DNA of 64,000 nt from Zygnema cylindricum (lineage: Eukaryota; Streptophyta; Zygnematophyceae; Zygnematales; Zygnemataceae): NCBI GenBank assembly GCA_037447655.1, contig JBBHKE010002740.1, positions 1-64,000 of the forward strand. The letters are read 5' to 3'. The notes beneath the pieces are model-generated. The model was not told the origin of the DNA. It did no database searches and saw only the letters and a program-made list of their open reading frames with translations. This document shows positions 28,801 to 43,800 of the stretch, one piece after another (the stretch's first letter is position 1; each line of letters begins with the position of its first letter). The translations under genes were made by a program, and so were the position numbers.

Positions 28801-31800
28801 TTTTACTCCCTGCATATGATCTAAATGGTTTTGCGAAACACATTTGTAATTACGTTCATTCTTCAGTATATTCAACATGATAGATGAGTGCAGGGACTTG
28901 ATTTTCCAACAAATGAGCCAGGCATGCTAAAGACTAAGACAAGCCAACCTCACCTTGACATGAATTTCCATGGCTGGAAGCCGCTTAAAGAGGTCTCTCA
29001 AACTTCTTTGAACTGTCACAGTGAGGCCTGCCATTTCTGGGACCATTGGATCCCGGAGAACACCCTTTATGCCCACTCTTACATTTATGTCCCGGCTCTG
29101 CTCCAACGCCCTCAGTCCCAGCACCCAATGGTCAGAGATGCAAAAAAAACATCCACACATATCCAAGCTTTCGGAGCAAAAAAAAAAGTAGAAGGTGAAT
29201 TGGTTACAGAAGCATAAATCTGCTTACAAAAGTTCTGGTCAAGAATCCAAAAATCATATACTCAGCTACATCACTTCTCATGCATAACAGTGAAAAAGCA
29301 TACCTCAATTGTCATCATATCGACACGTACAGCAGAGGTGTCCTCTTTCTTTCCCCCACGCCACTCCACTTTGCTAGCCACCTGGAGATGACCCAGACTT
29401 ATTTGCATAAAGCTGACAAAAAAACATCCAAAGGGAAGAAGAAAAAAATATGTCAATCTCCAGGTCGACCAACTGTGAACCATTTTGCAGCAGTAGAACC
29501 AAAAGACAAATTGTTTACAAAAAAGAGACTAGTCTAAATACTACTCTGTCTTGGGACAGAGAAAACCGCATGAGAACGGATATATCATGGAGCCAAATCC
29601 AATTAAAACGAGCGTGGGAGAAATTTAACAGTAAATAATTCCAAACAAACTTAAAATCATTTGAACATGTTATTAAGCAGTTTGCTTTAGTAAATTGTCG
29701 TATCATAAAACAACGTGAGGTGCATCCTTCAAAGAACTGCAACGCTAATTCCAAAGACTGATGTGCAACAAGAATTGCATCATTTCACAGACAGAAATTC
29801 CAACAAAAATACAGATTACAAATTGGGGTCATAAGTGGTGGAGAAAGAAAATTGGGATCATGATTTCGTGAAATTTGAGCTCAAAAGCTGAATTCATACT
29901 CAGAGCTTGTTGAATTTCGAGGCATGATAATGAGCGGTGCGGCAAGAGAAATATCAAGCTTTACTCCAGAGCTCCCATTTATTTCCGATTGTTGAATAAA
30001 GCGTTCAATTCCACCAACGGCATCCACTACCTTGACAACAGCCTGTTGTGCTCCAGGTGCTGCTAAGGCCATGAAATATGCCGTTAACTAGTGGTGGAAA
30101 ACGACCAAAACACACACAAGCACAAGATCTTCCATTAGTAAGAAATAGCTTGTTGGAACCGCGTGCTGTGACAACTCGGAGGGAACCTCAAAACTGACAC
30201 ATTTGTTCATGACAAGCCCAGAAGAATAGCTTGAACCGGATGCGCAATGGCTTTACGAGACTAAACTAAATTTTAAGCTTTTTCCATCTCATCACAGTGT
30301 GCAATTATCGAGTCCTAAATCTTTGTTTACCAACAATCAGATAGAATTAAAGAAAATCCTGAGAAGAAGTTATCCAGTTTTGCGCATCCACCAGAAGATA
30401 AACCAACAAAAGTGTGGAAAAGGATTAGTCATTTTGGTTGTTTTAAGATAATCATCATTTTCAGCGTCATTGGTCAAGCGGTCCAGACTACATTTTTGTA
30501 CTCTTTACGGGAAGTTGCCAATATTTTGAACAGGTCACAACATGCCTGATAGATCTCAAAAAAAAAACACTCACCTCTGATATGAAACGGTAAAGGAATA
30601 CAATACGAACAGCTGATAGCTGTCCAGTAAGGCTATACTCGTAACCTTGGTAGTCATCATCATCGGGGTTATATGAACAAAACTCCAACTGCAAAAACAA
30701 GGCACTAACAGAAGGAAGAGTCATTGTCTTATCTTCATATCTTAAAATTAGATAACTAAGAAAATTATACCAATGAGCGCTTCTGAAACACATCAAGAGT
30801 CACAGCTATCGGGTAACTCTGGCAAAAAGCTGTAAGAATGTACTTCCAGAAAAACGGTGTGCAAAAAAAGACGGAAGTCGATGATCCCTGTTCGACTGAG
30901 AAGATTACATATTGCAACCAGATTCTCTGAAGGGTATACAGGTTAAACTACTTAAAAAGGCAATATCTAAAAATCCTAGACACAAACACCATCAGACTGT
31001 AGAGAAAAGCACTTACAATTACTAGGTGCAAATACGATTGAACCAAAACTGATGGCATGTAGACAGCTGTTGAGTTCATTCTTAACAACAACCATCCATG
31101 TTGATGTTATACACAGGCAGTAATCGGTCAAAACATAAAAGACGAGTCATTTTCAGAGTTAAAACGTGGTTCTTACTTGCACAAGAGAAGCATTTGAAGG
31201 ATCTCGCAAATCGCAGAGCCATCCCCACTGATGTGTTGGCCCCAACAACATGTTGCAAAAGCGCAAGTTTCCCAACTTCACACCGATCTTCATAGAACCA
31301 GGAAAAAGCTGTTCATAAAGAACCAGAAAAATGTAAGAAAATCAGCAACGGATCAAATCGACTGCAAGATGAGCGATGCCAACATCAGGAACAAAAGTCA
31401 GGCTGTTTGTTCATTGCACAATTGTATTCTTCACAAAATGACATTTCAGTGCATTTTTGTATGAAAAAACTTGTAGCTCACAATAATCACAAGCTAAAAC
31501 ATTTCTGCCATGAAAAACAAACAATTAGAAAGTTCAGCCTGTCCCACATTGTGGAGACCCAACATGACACACCTTCCATGAAATGCTAACCCTCTGACTC
31601 CATTGGCATTGATGCATAAATCATCTAACATAAATCCCAGCCTAAATGTAGCATTCCATGCAGCATATGCCTGGGTAAGAGGACCAACACAGGACATTCA
31701 TTTATGGACCTTCCACACGTTTTTTATTCTCGTTATTTTCCGTACACAACCACTACTTTATCTATAGCCAAACAGGGTAGAGCACATGAATCCAAGGTGA

Positions 31801-34800
31801 CAACAGACCTTAAAATCCATGCTGATTCGCTCTTGCTCCAGCATTGCCAAATAGGAACCGTCCTCCAGTGTCAGGAAAACTCTAGCCCTTTCCATGTCCA
31901 TACTCAGTTGGAATATCACCTTGGATTTTCCCTGCCCAAGAATGCCCTTCACTACTACAGGCTCCAAGCCTTCCATAGCAGTTATTCCATCCGGCTTTAC
32001 CTTCTCTGCAGGCTTACTGCCTGACCCTGACTCATTTGAGGGAAGTGTGGATGCAGAAGCTCTTGACAGCTGACCCCCTAAGTCCATAAGTGCTGCCACT
32101 GTTGGACGGTTCATGTAAAACTCAAGCGTTGACATTGTTATGCCCATCTGCAAAACCACTTGTTTGTGTTAAACTCCTGCTGCACGACGTAACAATACTA
32201 ATGGTCAAGTGCAGAATACTATTGTTGTCATCCAAACGATCTCAGGCTGAGCATTACCAGACTTGCATATAAATCATGAGAATGCTGTAGTGAACAGATA
32301 ATGTGCATGGTTGAAATTTCTTTGGCTGTATTTCACCGAAGAAATGAATCCTGACATTATAGCAGGAAACAGACAAATTATTACACGATGCCTCATCGAT
32401 TATAGCGCTTCAGTTCAAATTCTTCAGTTCATAGCCCACAGAACTCAAAAAAGTAGACTGAGGTGAAGTTTTCATAATGAGGTTCCCCTACTGGAAGGGG
32501 TAATACAACAAGTTCCTTTGTTTGAGAAAGAAGAGACAGCGCCACAAAGAGTTATAGACTTAGCATCCCGCAAAACGATTCCCGTTTCTACCATCAAAAT
32601 ATCCAGCCTAAGAAAGTGCCTAACTACTAACCTTCATGTCCGTTCCATCATAGTCTGGAGATGCTTGCTGGCGCATGAGAAGCTGCATTTTCACAAAGTC
32701 CACAGCATCTTCAGAACCATCATCACTCTGGCCTCCGGGAAGGAGGTAACCGACTCGTCCAAATGCAGGAGTTTTTGAGTCCAAGGGCAGCTCCACATCA
32801 TCCAGAGACAAGTCCTCAGCGTCAAAGAAGATGTCAAGGTTAGCCTTGTACAGACCACCTCGATGGCGAGGAGTCGAAGGAACAGAATCAGGAGATCCTG
32901 GAAAATCTTGCTCGGCATCTCTGAATTCGTCATCATCATGATCCTTGCTGTCAGTTTTTAAATGCCCTGGAGAACCACCTGCAGAGATCGCTGTTTCTCT
33001 CTTATTGGTAGAAACCCTTTTTGCCGCTGCGACTACAGGATCATCAGCTTTGTTTGGTGGTTTTGTATTTTTAAAAATTGAGGAAGCATTCAATTTGCTC
33101 GGAGATTTAGCATCTTTTGATATTGCGGAATCACCAGCTTTATTTGGAGGTTTCGTAATAATAGAGTGCGCCATATAGCGAGCTGATTCATTCTTTGGCC
33201 CTTGTAAAAGATCTTCTAATTCAAGTTCGTGTACACCCATGCCAATAGCCAAATCATTTTGGCGTTGAAGAAGCTCCATCTGCACCACAAAAGAAATCTC
33301 CCTTGATCTTCCAAAATAAAACGCATAATACGTCCAAAGTACAAACTTCAAACCTTTGAGCTCATCTACGATGAACGACAGACTCCGTTACTGAATGACC
33401 AATATGACAAACATTCTTCATATCTTCTTTGCTGGGTACACAAAAGCAACAGCCAACTCGGGGTTGCGGCTTAAATGCAAACTGATGAGATAAGCAATTT
33501 GGAAACATGAGAGTCCAACGAATATACTGACATTACAAAAGTTACAATAGAAAGAGCATAAACAAAGAGGTCCACCCAAAATTTATAAATAGAACAAAAC
33601 TATGTTGAGTTTTGACTGTTGTTGTTGTCAAAAGCTCTAGCAACCTATTGTTGAAACAACGCAGTCCTGCTAAGCAACCACTTACCTTACCACCTGATGC
33701 GCGCAGCACCAAAATATCCAACTCCTCATCGCCAGCAGAAGATTCCCCAATCTGCCAACAGACTTGTATAACTTTAAAAGCTAAAGAACATACCTTAGGG
33801 GCACATTAACACAAGTTTACTGAAGTCTGCAAAGCTAATGTTCAACCCAATGATATCACCATCTTAAGCATTAAAAAAAAAAAAGGGAATCTTGCTGAAA
33901 CCATCTTGATAACAACCTATAGAAATTTGAAAGCCACATTTAAAGAGGGTGCTTCCTATGCTTGACAGTCCAGCCAGATCCATAAAAGATAAAAAAAAAA
34001 CATCCGGCATGAACATTTAGGATGAGGTAGCAATTTCGGTCCACAGTGTAAAACATTGGCACAAATGCCCCTGAGGCATTAAATGGAGATTCTATTCCTT
34101 CACTGCACATATTGTCTTCCTCCTCCACTGTTTACAAGTCAAAATTGATGTTCTTCATTCAACAATCAATTCATAACGACATAACACATAAATGATAAAG
34201 GAAAGTTTCTCCTTACTGAGCTGCCAACATAAAGCTCGAGTTGATCCAATGCCCCGAGTATGTACACTAATGGTTGACTAGAATCTACAGGCGCGCGTGT
34301 ACTGTTCGAGTGGACCATTGCTCCAGGTTCCTCTTCTTCAAGCTCATCGTTTATCACAGATAAACTTGCAGGAGCCTGGACAAGCACACAGCTCAGCTTA
34401 TTAAATGACTTGTAGCTGAAATGTTCACACCCAACCGTCTCACCTCAAAACATTTCAATTGTAACCGGAGGCAGTCTGGACAAAAGAAATCTTCAGATTC
34501 TAAGTCACGGGCCAAAACTGAAATGGGTGAGAGTGATGGAAGGACAGAGGAGCTGAAAAGTGAAATGGAGGAACAGAGAAAGAAGGTTGCAAAGGAGACA
34601 CAGTGCAGTAAAATTAACCCTCAAAAAACGGTTTTGCAGCAAATTGGCAAATCAAAATTATTACTTACAGATGACAGATACATTGCCCCTGTCAAGCGAT
34701 CCATCCAATCGGCCTTGTCTTGGTCACTTTTGAACCGTAGAATCACTGATTTTTCTGATCGGATGACCTGTACTCATAATAAAAACAGCCCATAAGAACA

Positions 34801-37800
34801 AACCACATGACAGCCAGATAGTCCTCCAGATCATTCGTAGGAATCTAAGGAAAATACCAAATTCTTTCCAGCTTCAACACAATTATTCCAGCTTCACCAC
34901 AACAGCAATTACCTCAATTATACCTTCAAACATATTCCAGAATCATTGCTGATACAAGCAGAGTACTTCTTGATAGGAAGGTAAAATGAAAAGTGAGGTA
35001 AGTTGACTAAACAATTTCTGAAGTGAAAGCACCTTAACCCAGACAATTACCACAACAAGAAAGAGTCCGTCAATCCAAAAATAAGAGAAAAGCTCTTAGG
35101 TTTTAAATTGGATAGTGTTTTCTGTATTTGAGACGACCAATATCGAAGAGTAAGCTAAGTCAATGTATATAAAAATTACAATTCTACCCAAAATTCAAGT
35201 TGGTCTTGAATTGCAGTTGACTTACCTGAGCCTGACAGCAAATCTATTTTCAGCTAATGTTCAAGTTCTGGGGCAACTTTCCAAAAAATTGTATAAATCA
35301 ATCGACTAAAACCGTGAAGGTCGAGCATTGACAGAACATAGGACTCTATTAATTTTGCATTTAATTCAAAATGGGTTATCTGAAACAGATATTCACCATT
35401 CCTGGATCCTTCTCCCGATGGCAAATTGCAACCACATGGGGTGTATTTCCAATAACATCCGGTGGAATCTCTAAGAGCGTCTTCCCGACAAGCCTGCAAT
35501 CGCTCAAATTTTGCCTTTAGTCCCAACTTTTGCCTTTTGCCTTCTATCTTTTTGCCCTCAGGCTGGGCACTGTCATGTTGTGAATAAACATATGCATTCC
35601 TGATTGTTGCATGGTCAAGCATGTTTTTTGCTAAAAATATGGTTTACCCTCACCAATCCTCTGTATGGTACTTCCAACAAACACACATAATTCACGTCTC
35701 ATACATCCATGGACGCATAGTAAGCATCTATTCTTAGACTTTCTACTAAAATAATGAGTGTTCAGACAGACTCATACACCTAAAAAAACAAATGTAGAAG
35801 CACATTACATGTATCGTTAGAGACAAGGGAAGAGGAGAAGCTTAGACATTGGTCTAAAAACAGCACAGCAGCAATGACAAGGAAATGCTTTCCAAATTTC
35901 AGCAGACCAGATCTATAGTAACTTTTTACATCGCCAAATTGAGGACTTCAGTCATAAATAGCAGTAACTTTCACTTTATTGACATTACTGCCTTCTTCCT
36001 AGCTGACACTGAACAGAGTGCCTACCATTTAGACGACATTTCCTCCTTTTTGGTTTCATTTTCAAGAAGGTACAAATACGAGCCAGTGAGCACAGCCCAG
36101 CGCGGCTCCCAGGTAGCAGTTGTGCTACCTATGCCCTAATGGAAACAAAGCAGAAAAGGAAAAGGAAGTCAAGGTAAAGCATCTGTTTTTGAACTTGTTA
36201 AACCCTGGCAACACACTGAAACATCGGGTTATTCTGCAGACCAGGTAACTCAGCCTGAAACGAACAACTCAATTAGAAAAACAAGTTGCTCTTTCACATT
36301 TCTGGCATAAAAAACTTTGCAAAGGTTCCCTTTAGCAAAACTTAGAAGCACACTTATGAGCGCAAAGAATCAGAATCAATTTAAAGTGCATGAACGGTTT
36401 TCCCAAATATTAGCAGAGTGCAAAGGTTAACATGAAACAACTTACACCCCAGTTTAAATGCCACAGGGGCCCTGAAAAGTCTCCAGGCAGCCAAGATGGC
36501 TCCACTGCGGGCTTATGGACATCCTCTTCTTCTGTTTTTGCTGGCATAACCGCCCTCATGACTTTCATTAAACGACCAAACCTTGCAGGTGAAAAATGAA
36601 AACCCAATCGTGGCAGCCAGACAGCAACCCTTGTCGTGGGATGCCCTGGCAATGTAACCATCATCTGCACAAAGAAGACCAAACAACATAGTTATATCAT
36701 GAAAAAAGAAAATAACCTCTCCTTATCAAGGCCTTGCAATCAAGATAAGGGCCTAGAAGCAAACTGGAACCAGAAAAGACTAATAACACACATATAGCTA
36801 CCTCTTAACTTACTTTCACAACATTTATCAAAACAAGCTGAAAAAGAGACAGCAAAGAACCCAAGCCAGCACATGAAGAACTGTTTTGAAACTTAAGATT
36901 TGCTTACCTGTTGGAGCAATGCAGACATTCCACACCGATCAAGAACCGGCAATATGAGGTTAGCTGGCTGTTGTACTCCATGATATTTGCCTTCGTCCGT
37001 GCTCGGTGGACAGACAGGAGCCTTCAAAACATTCAGCGGTGGTGGCTGGGACCAGTCATAACTCCCATCAGCCAAAAAGACTGAGATGTCCGTACCAGTG
37101 ATCTTGAATTTTGTATACAACGCACTTTCTTCCCATTTCTCCTCATGGGCCGTATCCTGCAATAAAAAAAACATTCATCATTTTTTAGTGCAGCGTGACA
37201 ATGGTGGGTGGCTAGTGTGAAAGGAAATTCTATGAATAAACTATCATTGTCAACTTCGTGAATTTGACAACCTAAAAGTGTACCAAATTAACAATCCCAG
37301 CCTTGTTAGAATCTGGAAACCACAAAGCACTTGAAATCGTGCAATATCCATGTAGAACAAAGGATTATGCAACATATAAGCCAGATATAGCAAACCCAAG
37401 ACGGATCTGGGAAAACTGATGAATCAGATATAAGAAATACCAGATGGATCTTAAACGATGAATTCTACGGCTGGAATGTGAGACCAAAGGAACCAGAAAG
37501 GTGAGGAGAGCATCTACTGCCAAGCTGTGCATCCGCAGTGATGAGCGTACCTGATCTGTCTTCAAAGTGAAATGACCAAGGTCCAGCAATAACTGACTTG
37601 TAGGAGAGCCGTTTCCATCATCATCGACAGGAATAGCTATCTTTGGAGCATCCAAATCCAAATCAATTGAGAACCTGCACAAGACGTATTGTTTCGTCTA
37701 TGATAAGTCAAACGCATCCCATATCACCTTCCGTAAAAAAGCCCCTCCATTCATCTAAGAGGAGAAACATTCCATGGTTTATAGGCAAAAAAAATCAAAT

Positions 37801-40800
37801 GCAGAGACAGGGGCTAAAAATAGTTTCTTAGTTGTAAACACTCCAATCAAAATTGACAATCCCACAAGGGTGTCACGATTAGCTGCTTTAAAGGATCACC
37901 AACCTCTACAATTCTGGAATATCCGTTGGACATACACACAGGTTCCAGTGAAAATAAAAACAATTGTAAGTAGTATTACCGAGATCGCTGCAGAAGAACT
38001 TGTTGAAGCTGCTCTTTAGCTTGCCGACGCACATCTTCCAACTTGCCCTGCGCCAAAGAAATGATTGACACAATAATGGATTGTCCAGCATTCTAACAGG
38101 CACACGGAACTGCCTAGCCTTTGTTTCTTACCAAGTCAAAGCAACATCTGCGAACGAAAGCTGCAAAGTTGAAACCAGTGAAGGAAGTCATCAACCATCA
38201 ACAGACCACGGCGGCATGGCATAAAAGGGTGACTCCTTACTTGCAGCAGTGCAGCAGTCTCCAATGCAACACCTGGGCTGACAGCTTGCCCACTCTTTAG
38301 GAACTTCATGAAACGATCGATACTAGCCCGCAATATCTGTAAAATCCACCAAAAGCTCGTCATTAAAATCAAGGATTAAATCTACCGTTACAGCAGTCCT
38401 GACAGTTACAAAATACAAACGGTGCTGCAACAGAGCATCTGCCAGCGTTCACAACAAGGAGTATATACAATGTCAGTAGCCACTGAAGCAAAACATCATT
38501 ATAAAAACCACATCGAGTTATGACATACAATAAAACATACAATGGTTAAAAAACAGAGTTTTCAGGGTTCTCTGCTAGCCCAACATTGTCATTATTAAGA
38601 GGAGTTTAACAACAACTCACAGTGACATGACTTGAGGAGACTGTCGCTTGCACCATCCAGTCAAGATTTTCATCCAAAGGTGATTGAACATAGGAAGCAG
38701 TAAGTGCACCTTCCCTTCCTTTCCGGCTGACACTCTGCAGGTCCACTAAAGGGAATTAGAGAAGCAATTTCATGGCTCATACTAGAAAAGGGGAAAAAGA
38801 AAGTATATATGCATACAAAATAGTGACTGCAAACCTTTGAATCTATGGATAATGACTGCAAACCTTTGAATCTATGTTCAAAACACATATGCAGAATTTC
38901 TTCGAGCAGTATTTTAGTATACCTTACAGTACGAATTATGCAAGGATATAACAGTTTGTACAGACAAATTGACATTCAACACCTTTGTAAATAAAAAGTT
39001 CAGCTGACTGTTGCGTTATTTGCAACAGTGCAAAAAATAACGTAAATTTGCTTCGTTCCTGTCATAGAGGTACTTCAAGGTTACTCCTGTTATTTCCAGT
39101 TGTTGATTTGGAAGATCGACAATGATCCTAGTATGCTTCAAACTTGTCCATTTATCCATTAGAGGCAAAACCATGTTAGACAAATTTTAGTTCCCATTAC
39201 AGACCTCATCGAAACAATTCAATCAAAGCTTAATTTCGCCAATCCGTTAACCTGACTTCGTACAAAAAATGTACATATTTAGTTTAATTGTACTAATGAA
39301 ACAAACACACACTGTTTATGTCAGAATTCTCAGAATCTGAGGGTCAATGTGGGAATATCCCATGATAATGAGCCAGCCAGGGCGTTAACCTGGGCTATTT
39401 TAATAGAGCCTTCAGTTCAATAACTACTGCGCCACCAGCTCGGATATCGAAACTGCCGAGTCCATATTATCATATATCGAGTGTGGGTGAAACCACATCC
39501 TAGTATTGAACGGCACACTTTGCTAATATCAACACCGCCCTCAAGAGGTCAACTCCCACGACCCCCTTGGCTCTGATACCATGTCAAGATTCTCAGAATT
39601 TGAGGTCAATGTGGGAACATCCCATGAAAGGGAAAATTGGGCCGGACAGGGCTTGAAACTGGGTGGCCCAGATATCGAACTGAGGAGTCCACATTATTAT
39701 ATACGAGTGTGAGTGAAACCACATCTCAGTATCAAATGGCAAATCTTGCCAATAACAAAAGTTCATTGAGTATGACAACAATTTTTAACATAGATTTAAA
39801 TCGACACAATCTGCTGAGTCATGGACAGCACAGTATGGACCTGATTGCAATTGGACAGCATTCGGGCTACACAAGAGACAAATATCATGCATCTTCTACA
39901 TAATTCTAGCAGAATCTGTGCCATAAAATATCACTCCTTAAGTGTTAGAGAGGAATGTGTAGTTCACAGCTATGTGATTCCTTTCGGGTTATGCCATGTC
40001 AGCGGACAATGTCTTCTCCAACCCAAAAGGCTAGCAAAAGCTTGGTTCAATTCTGATGACTTGACAACAATGGTATCCAAAAACCTAAGAAGTAAATGCT
40101 TAAAACTTGGATCCTCTTCCATAGGGAAAAGATCTCAGTTGTCATAAAAAATGAAACAACCGTCAGAGCACCTAATTCACCCTTTCAGTTTCTGACACTA
40201 TCATACTCTCAAAAGACACACTTGAACGTAGAACAGAGAAAGTGCATACCTCAATTAGGCAACCTTCAGGTGCGGAGAGACCATAACTTGCAAGGCTGAC
40301 ATTAGCCTTCATTGTTTTGGGATAGACATTCAGACCAAGTTGAAGATTGTTAAATGAGCCACAAAGAACATCGTGGCCATCGCCATCCAATGCTTTTGCA
40401 GTATTGCGCTTCACTGTGACATCAACTCCAATTTGCAGCATGTTAGGAGCCTCTTGTCCGAGCTGTAGAGGAGAATCCATGCCCGGCTCATAGCTAACAA
40501 GCTCGTCAATCTTATCCCATTCCTCCTTGCTTAGACTTTGCTGACTATCCGCCATTCCTTCCGGATTGCGTACTGCCGACCCTCTGTACCCTCAACAAAA
40601 GGATCTTATCTGGGCGTCAAACATTTCAGCGAAATAGACCCTTGTTGACGCAGTACCTTTGTCAATGCATAAAAAATGTATTTTTTTTCTTATTGATTTA
40701 TCTATCAAAAAAGCTCCCATAAATTTGTCTGTTTGTTGAGTCTGCTGCAACTAGAGAGAAACTTTCTGGTATTCTCTGGAATAATATCTTATGCTGATAT

Positions 40801-43800
40801 TCTAAGATGAACCTCGTTAAGGGGTATTGGTTTCAAGGAAAAACCCTCCTGCTGGATGCTACAACAAATGCAACATGGATTTCTTGATGACAAAGTGTAA
40901 CACATTGGTCCATAGAAATCAGGTTAGGGTACCAAAGTAAATAATGGAGAAATTGAAAGTCTTGTCATCTGATTGGTCCAAGGAAGAAAATCAGTAGACA
41001 GGTCATGAAAAATAATATGCATAATTGGGATTTCTCATATTGTTCATTGCAGGCAGAAATATAATGCCATTCTTATCCACCCGAAAATTTACTACTACGA
41101 GCACGAGAAAGTTAAATGGAAGCAAACATTTTAGTTTAACAGACCCAAAGAACTGTTTCACATTGTTTGCGACACAGAGAAGACCGTAATTTATATAGAT
41201 GGAGGGTGCTTGGTAACATTAACTCTACTGGCACCCACTAGTGAAAAGCATAACTTCCATGTGTGGTAAAAACACACTTCCCAACCTCCCGTGATTTTCA
41301 CTTTCAACTCATTATCAGTCATTCTATCATATTGTATTCTAGTGGTTCTATCGGGATTGTTCGTGGGTATTGAATGCAGGTGATCAACGCGGTTCTTGCT
41401 TAAAAAACTCGTGCCATGGCTCCACTAAATCCTGCCATAACTTCAAAAGATGAGCACAAGTTCCAGCAGATACCCTCTGTCTCCAAAAGATTCTAAACAT
41501 CATGCATCCAAAAAGGAGGTTTCTCAAATTTCAACAATCCAAAAACTTTACGTGTGACCACCATTGCAACATCCAAGATAAATAGCACACCTTATCCAAC
41601 CGATCCAGCCCCTTTGAGCTGGCTTCTGTGATGCACCAGCTGGCTGTTTCGGCCGCTTCCTATCTGCAGCCGCATGAGCTAACATCCTGGATACAAACAT
41701 GTACGTCAGCATATGTCAGGAATGAGGTTATGAACAGAAAAAGCAAACTCGCAGGCAGTTGAATGGAAGCATGGAAGGAAAGACAGCAAGGTTGCCAGTA
41801 CTGAAGCCATAACAGCCTGGAATCCTCGCTCAAATACAAGTCCAGCTAACAAGATCATTGAACAATCCAGGTAATGTGAAAAAGAAAAAAAAGATCAGAA
41901 AGGAAGCACAATAATGACGATTAGAAATAATAACGGTAACATGCTTTGTTGGTGAAAAAAGCCAAAAAGATATGAGACAGTCTGACACTGTCAAACAAAA
42001 AATTACATACTTCAACAAATTCTGAAGTTAGACAAAAAAACAACAATATAAGAAGTGCTGCATCTCGTATCGTATGAGAGCACGATACATCGTATACGAT
42101 ATCCTTACAACAGCAAAGCGAGGTCAATCGTATTTCCCTGTGATATAGAGGCATTGCGTATCGTAACGTATCGCATCATGATACACTCACGATATGTAAG
42201 TACAAAAAGCACTATTTCGCTTGCTGCCGAGTACAAAAGCACAATAAGACTTATGTCTCCAGCTCTCAGCTCTCCTGCTCATTTCTACAGTTCCCTCCTC
42301 CTCTCCTTCCATCTCGCCTCTTCTCTGATGTCTCTTCTCCAAGGTCGTCTTCCTCTATCCCAACTCGGAATACAGATTTCTGATCTCTCAATTCGGAAAT
42401 TAATCTAGAATTCAGAATTTTGCACTCTGCATTTAAGATTATAATTTTCGGTTTACAATTCAAAATTCAAAAGTCTGCATTGTACTTCTTTCTTCTGCAT
42501 TCTTACTTCTTACTTCTGGATTCTGCATTCAGATTTGGGCTTGACTTCTACACCACATTTGCGGCAGTTTCTCATAATATATGTAATTGGGGCAACACTT
42601 AAATTTTCTTGATAGGTAAATACCCAAAGGCATTGGCCTTTCCCTTGATGCCCAGCAACTGGAGTTCATTCCTTATATTGGAAATGGGTCAAGTACAGAT
42701 AGTCATACCGCCATAACAAAATGACATCGTTGCTCAGTTGAGCATCCATATCTCGTATCTGAGGAGTGTCCACCACAAGTACACCAGATTCAAGACCTCT
42801 CCCGTAAATCTCAACATAACGTTTTCGCATCTGGCACAGTCGATACACGTCTGCCCAGTTCATCCGCTTCCTGCGAATCATACCCAAACGGTCAACAGAA
42901 CTCCAAGCTTCCTCCACTTAATAACTTTCAGCACGGGGTCATTGCGACTGTATGGCATGAACCATGTATATTCAAAAGTATCAACATGCATTACTTGGTA
43001 CATACAGAGTACAAGAGATTCCCCAACAACTCCAATCCAGCTCATGATAGCTCTGTACCTAAGCTGATGCTTTTGATGAAGAACTGCTTCCTCTGCAAAA
43101 GTCCACCACTTCCGAGCATTCCCATGGAGAGGCACTTTTGGTCTGAAACGAGCTACATCAGCTTTCTTTCTAAAAGTCCCCACGGCTTCCAACAATTTCA
43201 TGGCATCTCCATATTGTTTCTGCAATAAATAATAAATAAAAAAAGGACTTAAAACTGACCAAAGCTGTTAAAAAAGTGTTAACAAGTAGCACAAAGTGTA
43301 AGAAACAAGTAATTCAAAAACAATAGCATGCGAATGGGAGAGAACCCCCTTATATTAAATAAAAGATGCCATTGACAGATGTCAACAATAAAGATTTTTC
43401 CAAATGCAGACATATACATCAGAATGTAGTAGCCACCAACGAGGAATGAGGTGCTAAGAAGCTATACCTCAGACATTGTCAACGCCACCTCATCAAGTAC
43501 CAAGGTAGCTTTCTGATAAGGCACCTCAGGTGCCCGCTGCTCAGTCTTCCCTTGTCTCAGATAGCGCATGGTTCCTCCAACAGGGTGTAACAAATACTTG
43601 CGTCCAGCTGCCCTACCCTCACCTCTAGGTTTTGCTGTCTCACCATCATTTGCTATACCAGGTTCAAAGATCTGCTCACACACGAAATGAGACATGTTAA
43701 AGAAAATGGATGCCCTTCCTTTGCGATCTTTCAAATTGCCGGTTTTTCTGGGCCATAAACACATAACTACATGCTGGAGACTAATCAAGATATACCTATA

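Noticed and set aside
33940-34128. Open frame with EEEDNMCSEGIESPFNAS and FYTVDRNCYLIL on the minus strand
   Set aside because: The incoming phase from exon 24 does not fit and there is no good donor; family similarity joins exons 24 and 25 directly, so this is intron.
42055-42408. Plus-strand frame over CGTATCG-rich sequence
   Set aside because: Composed of degenerate palindromic words, probably a decayed transposon in VPS13 intron 12; no clear ends or target duplication to call an element.
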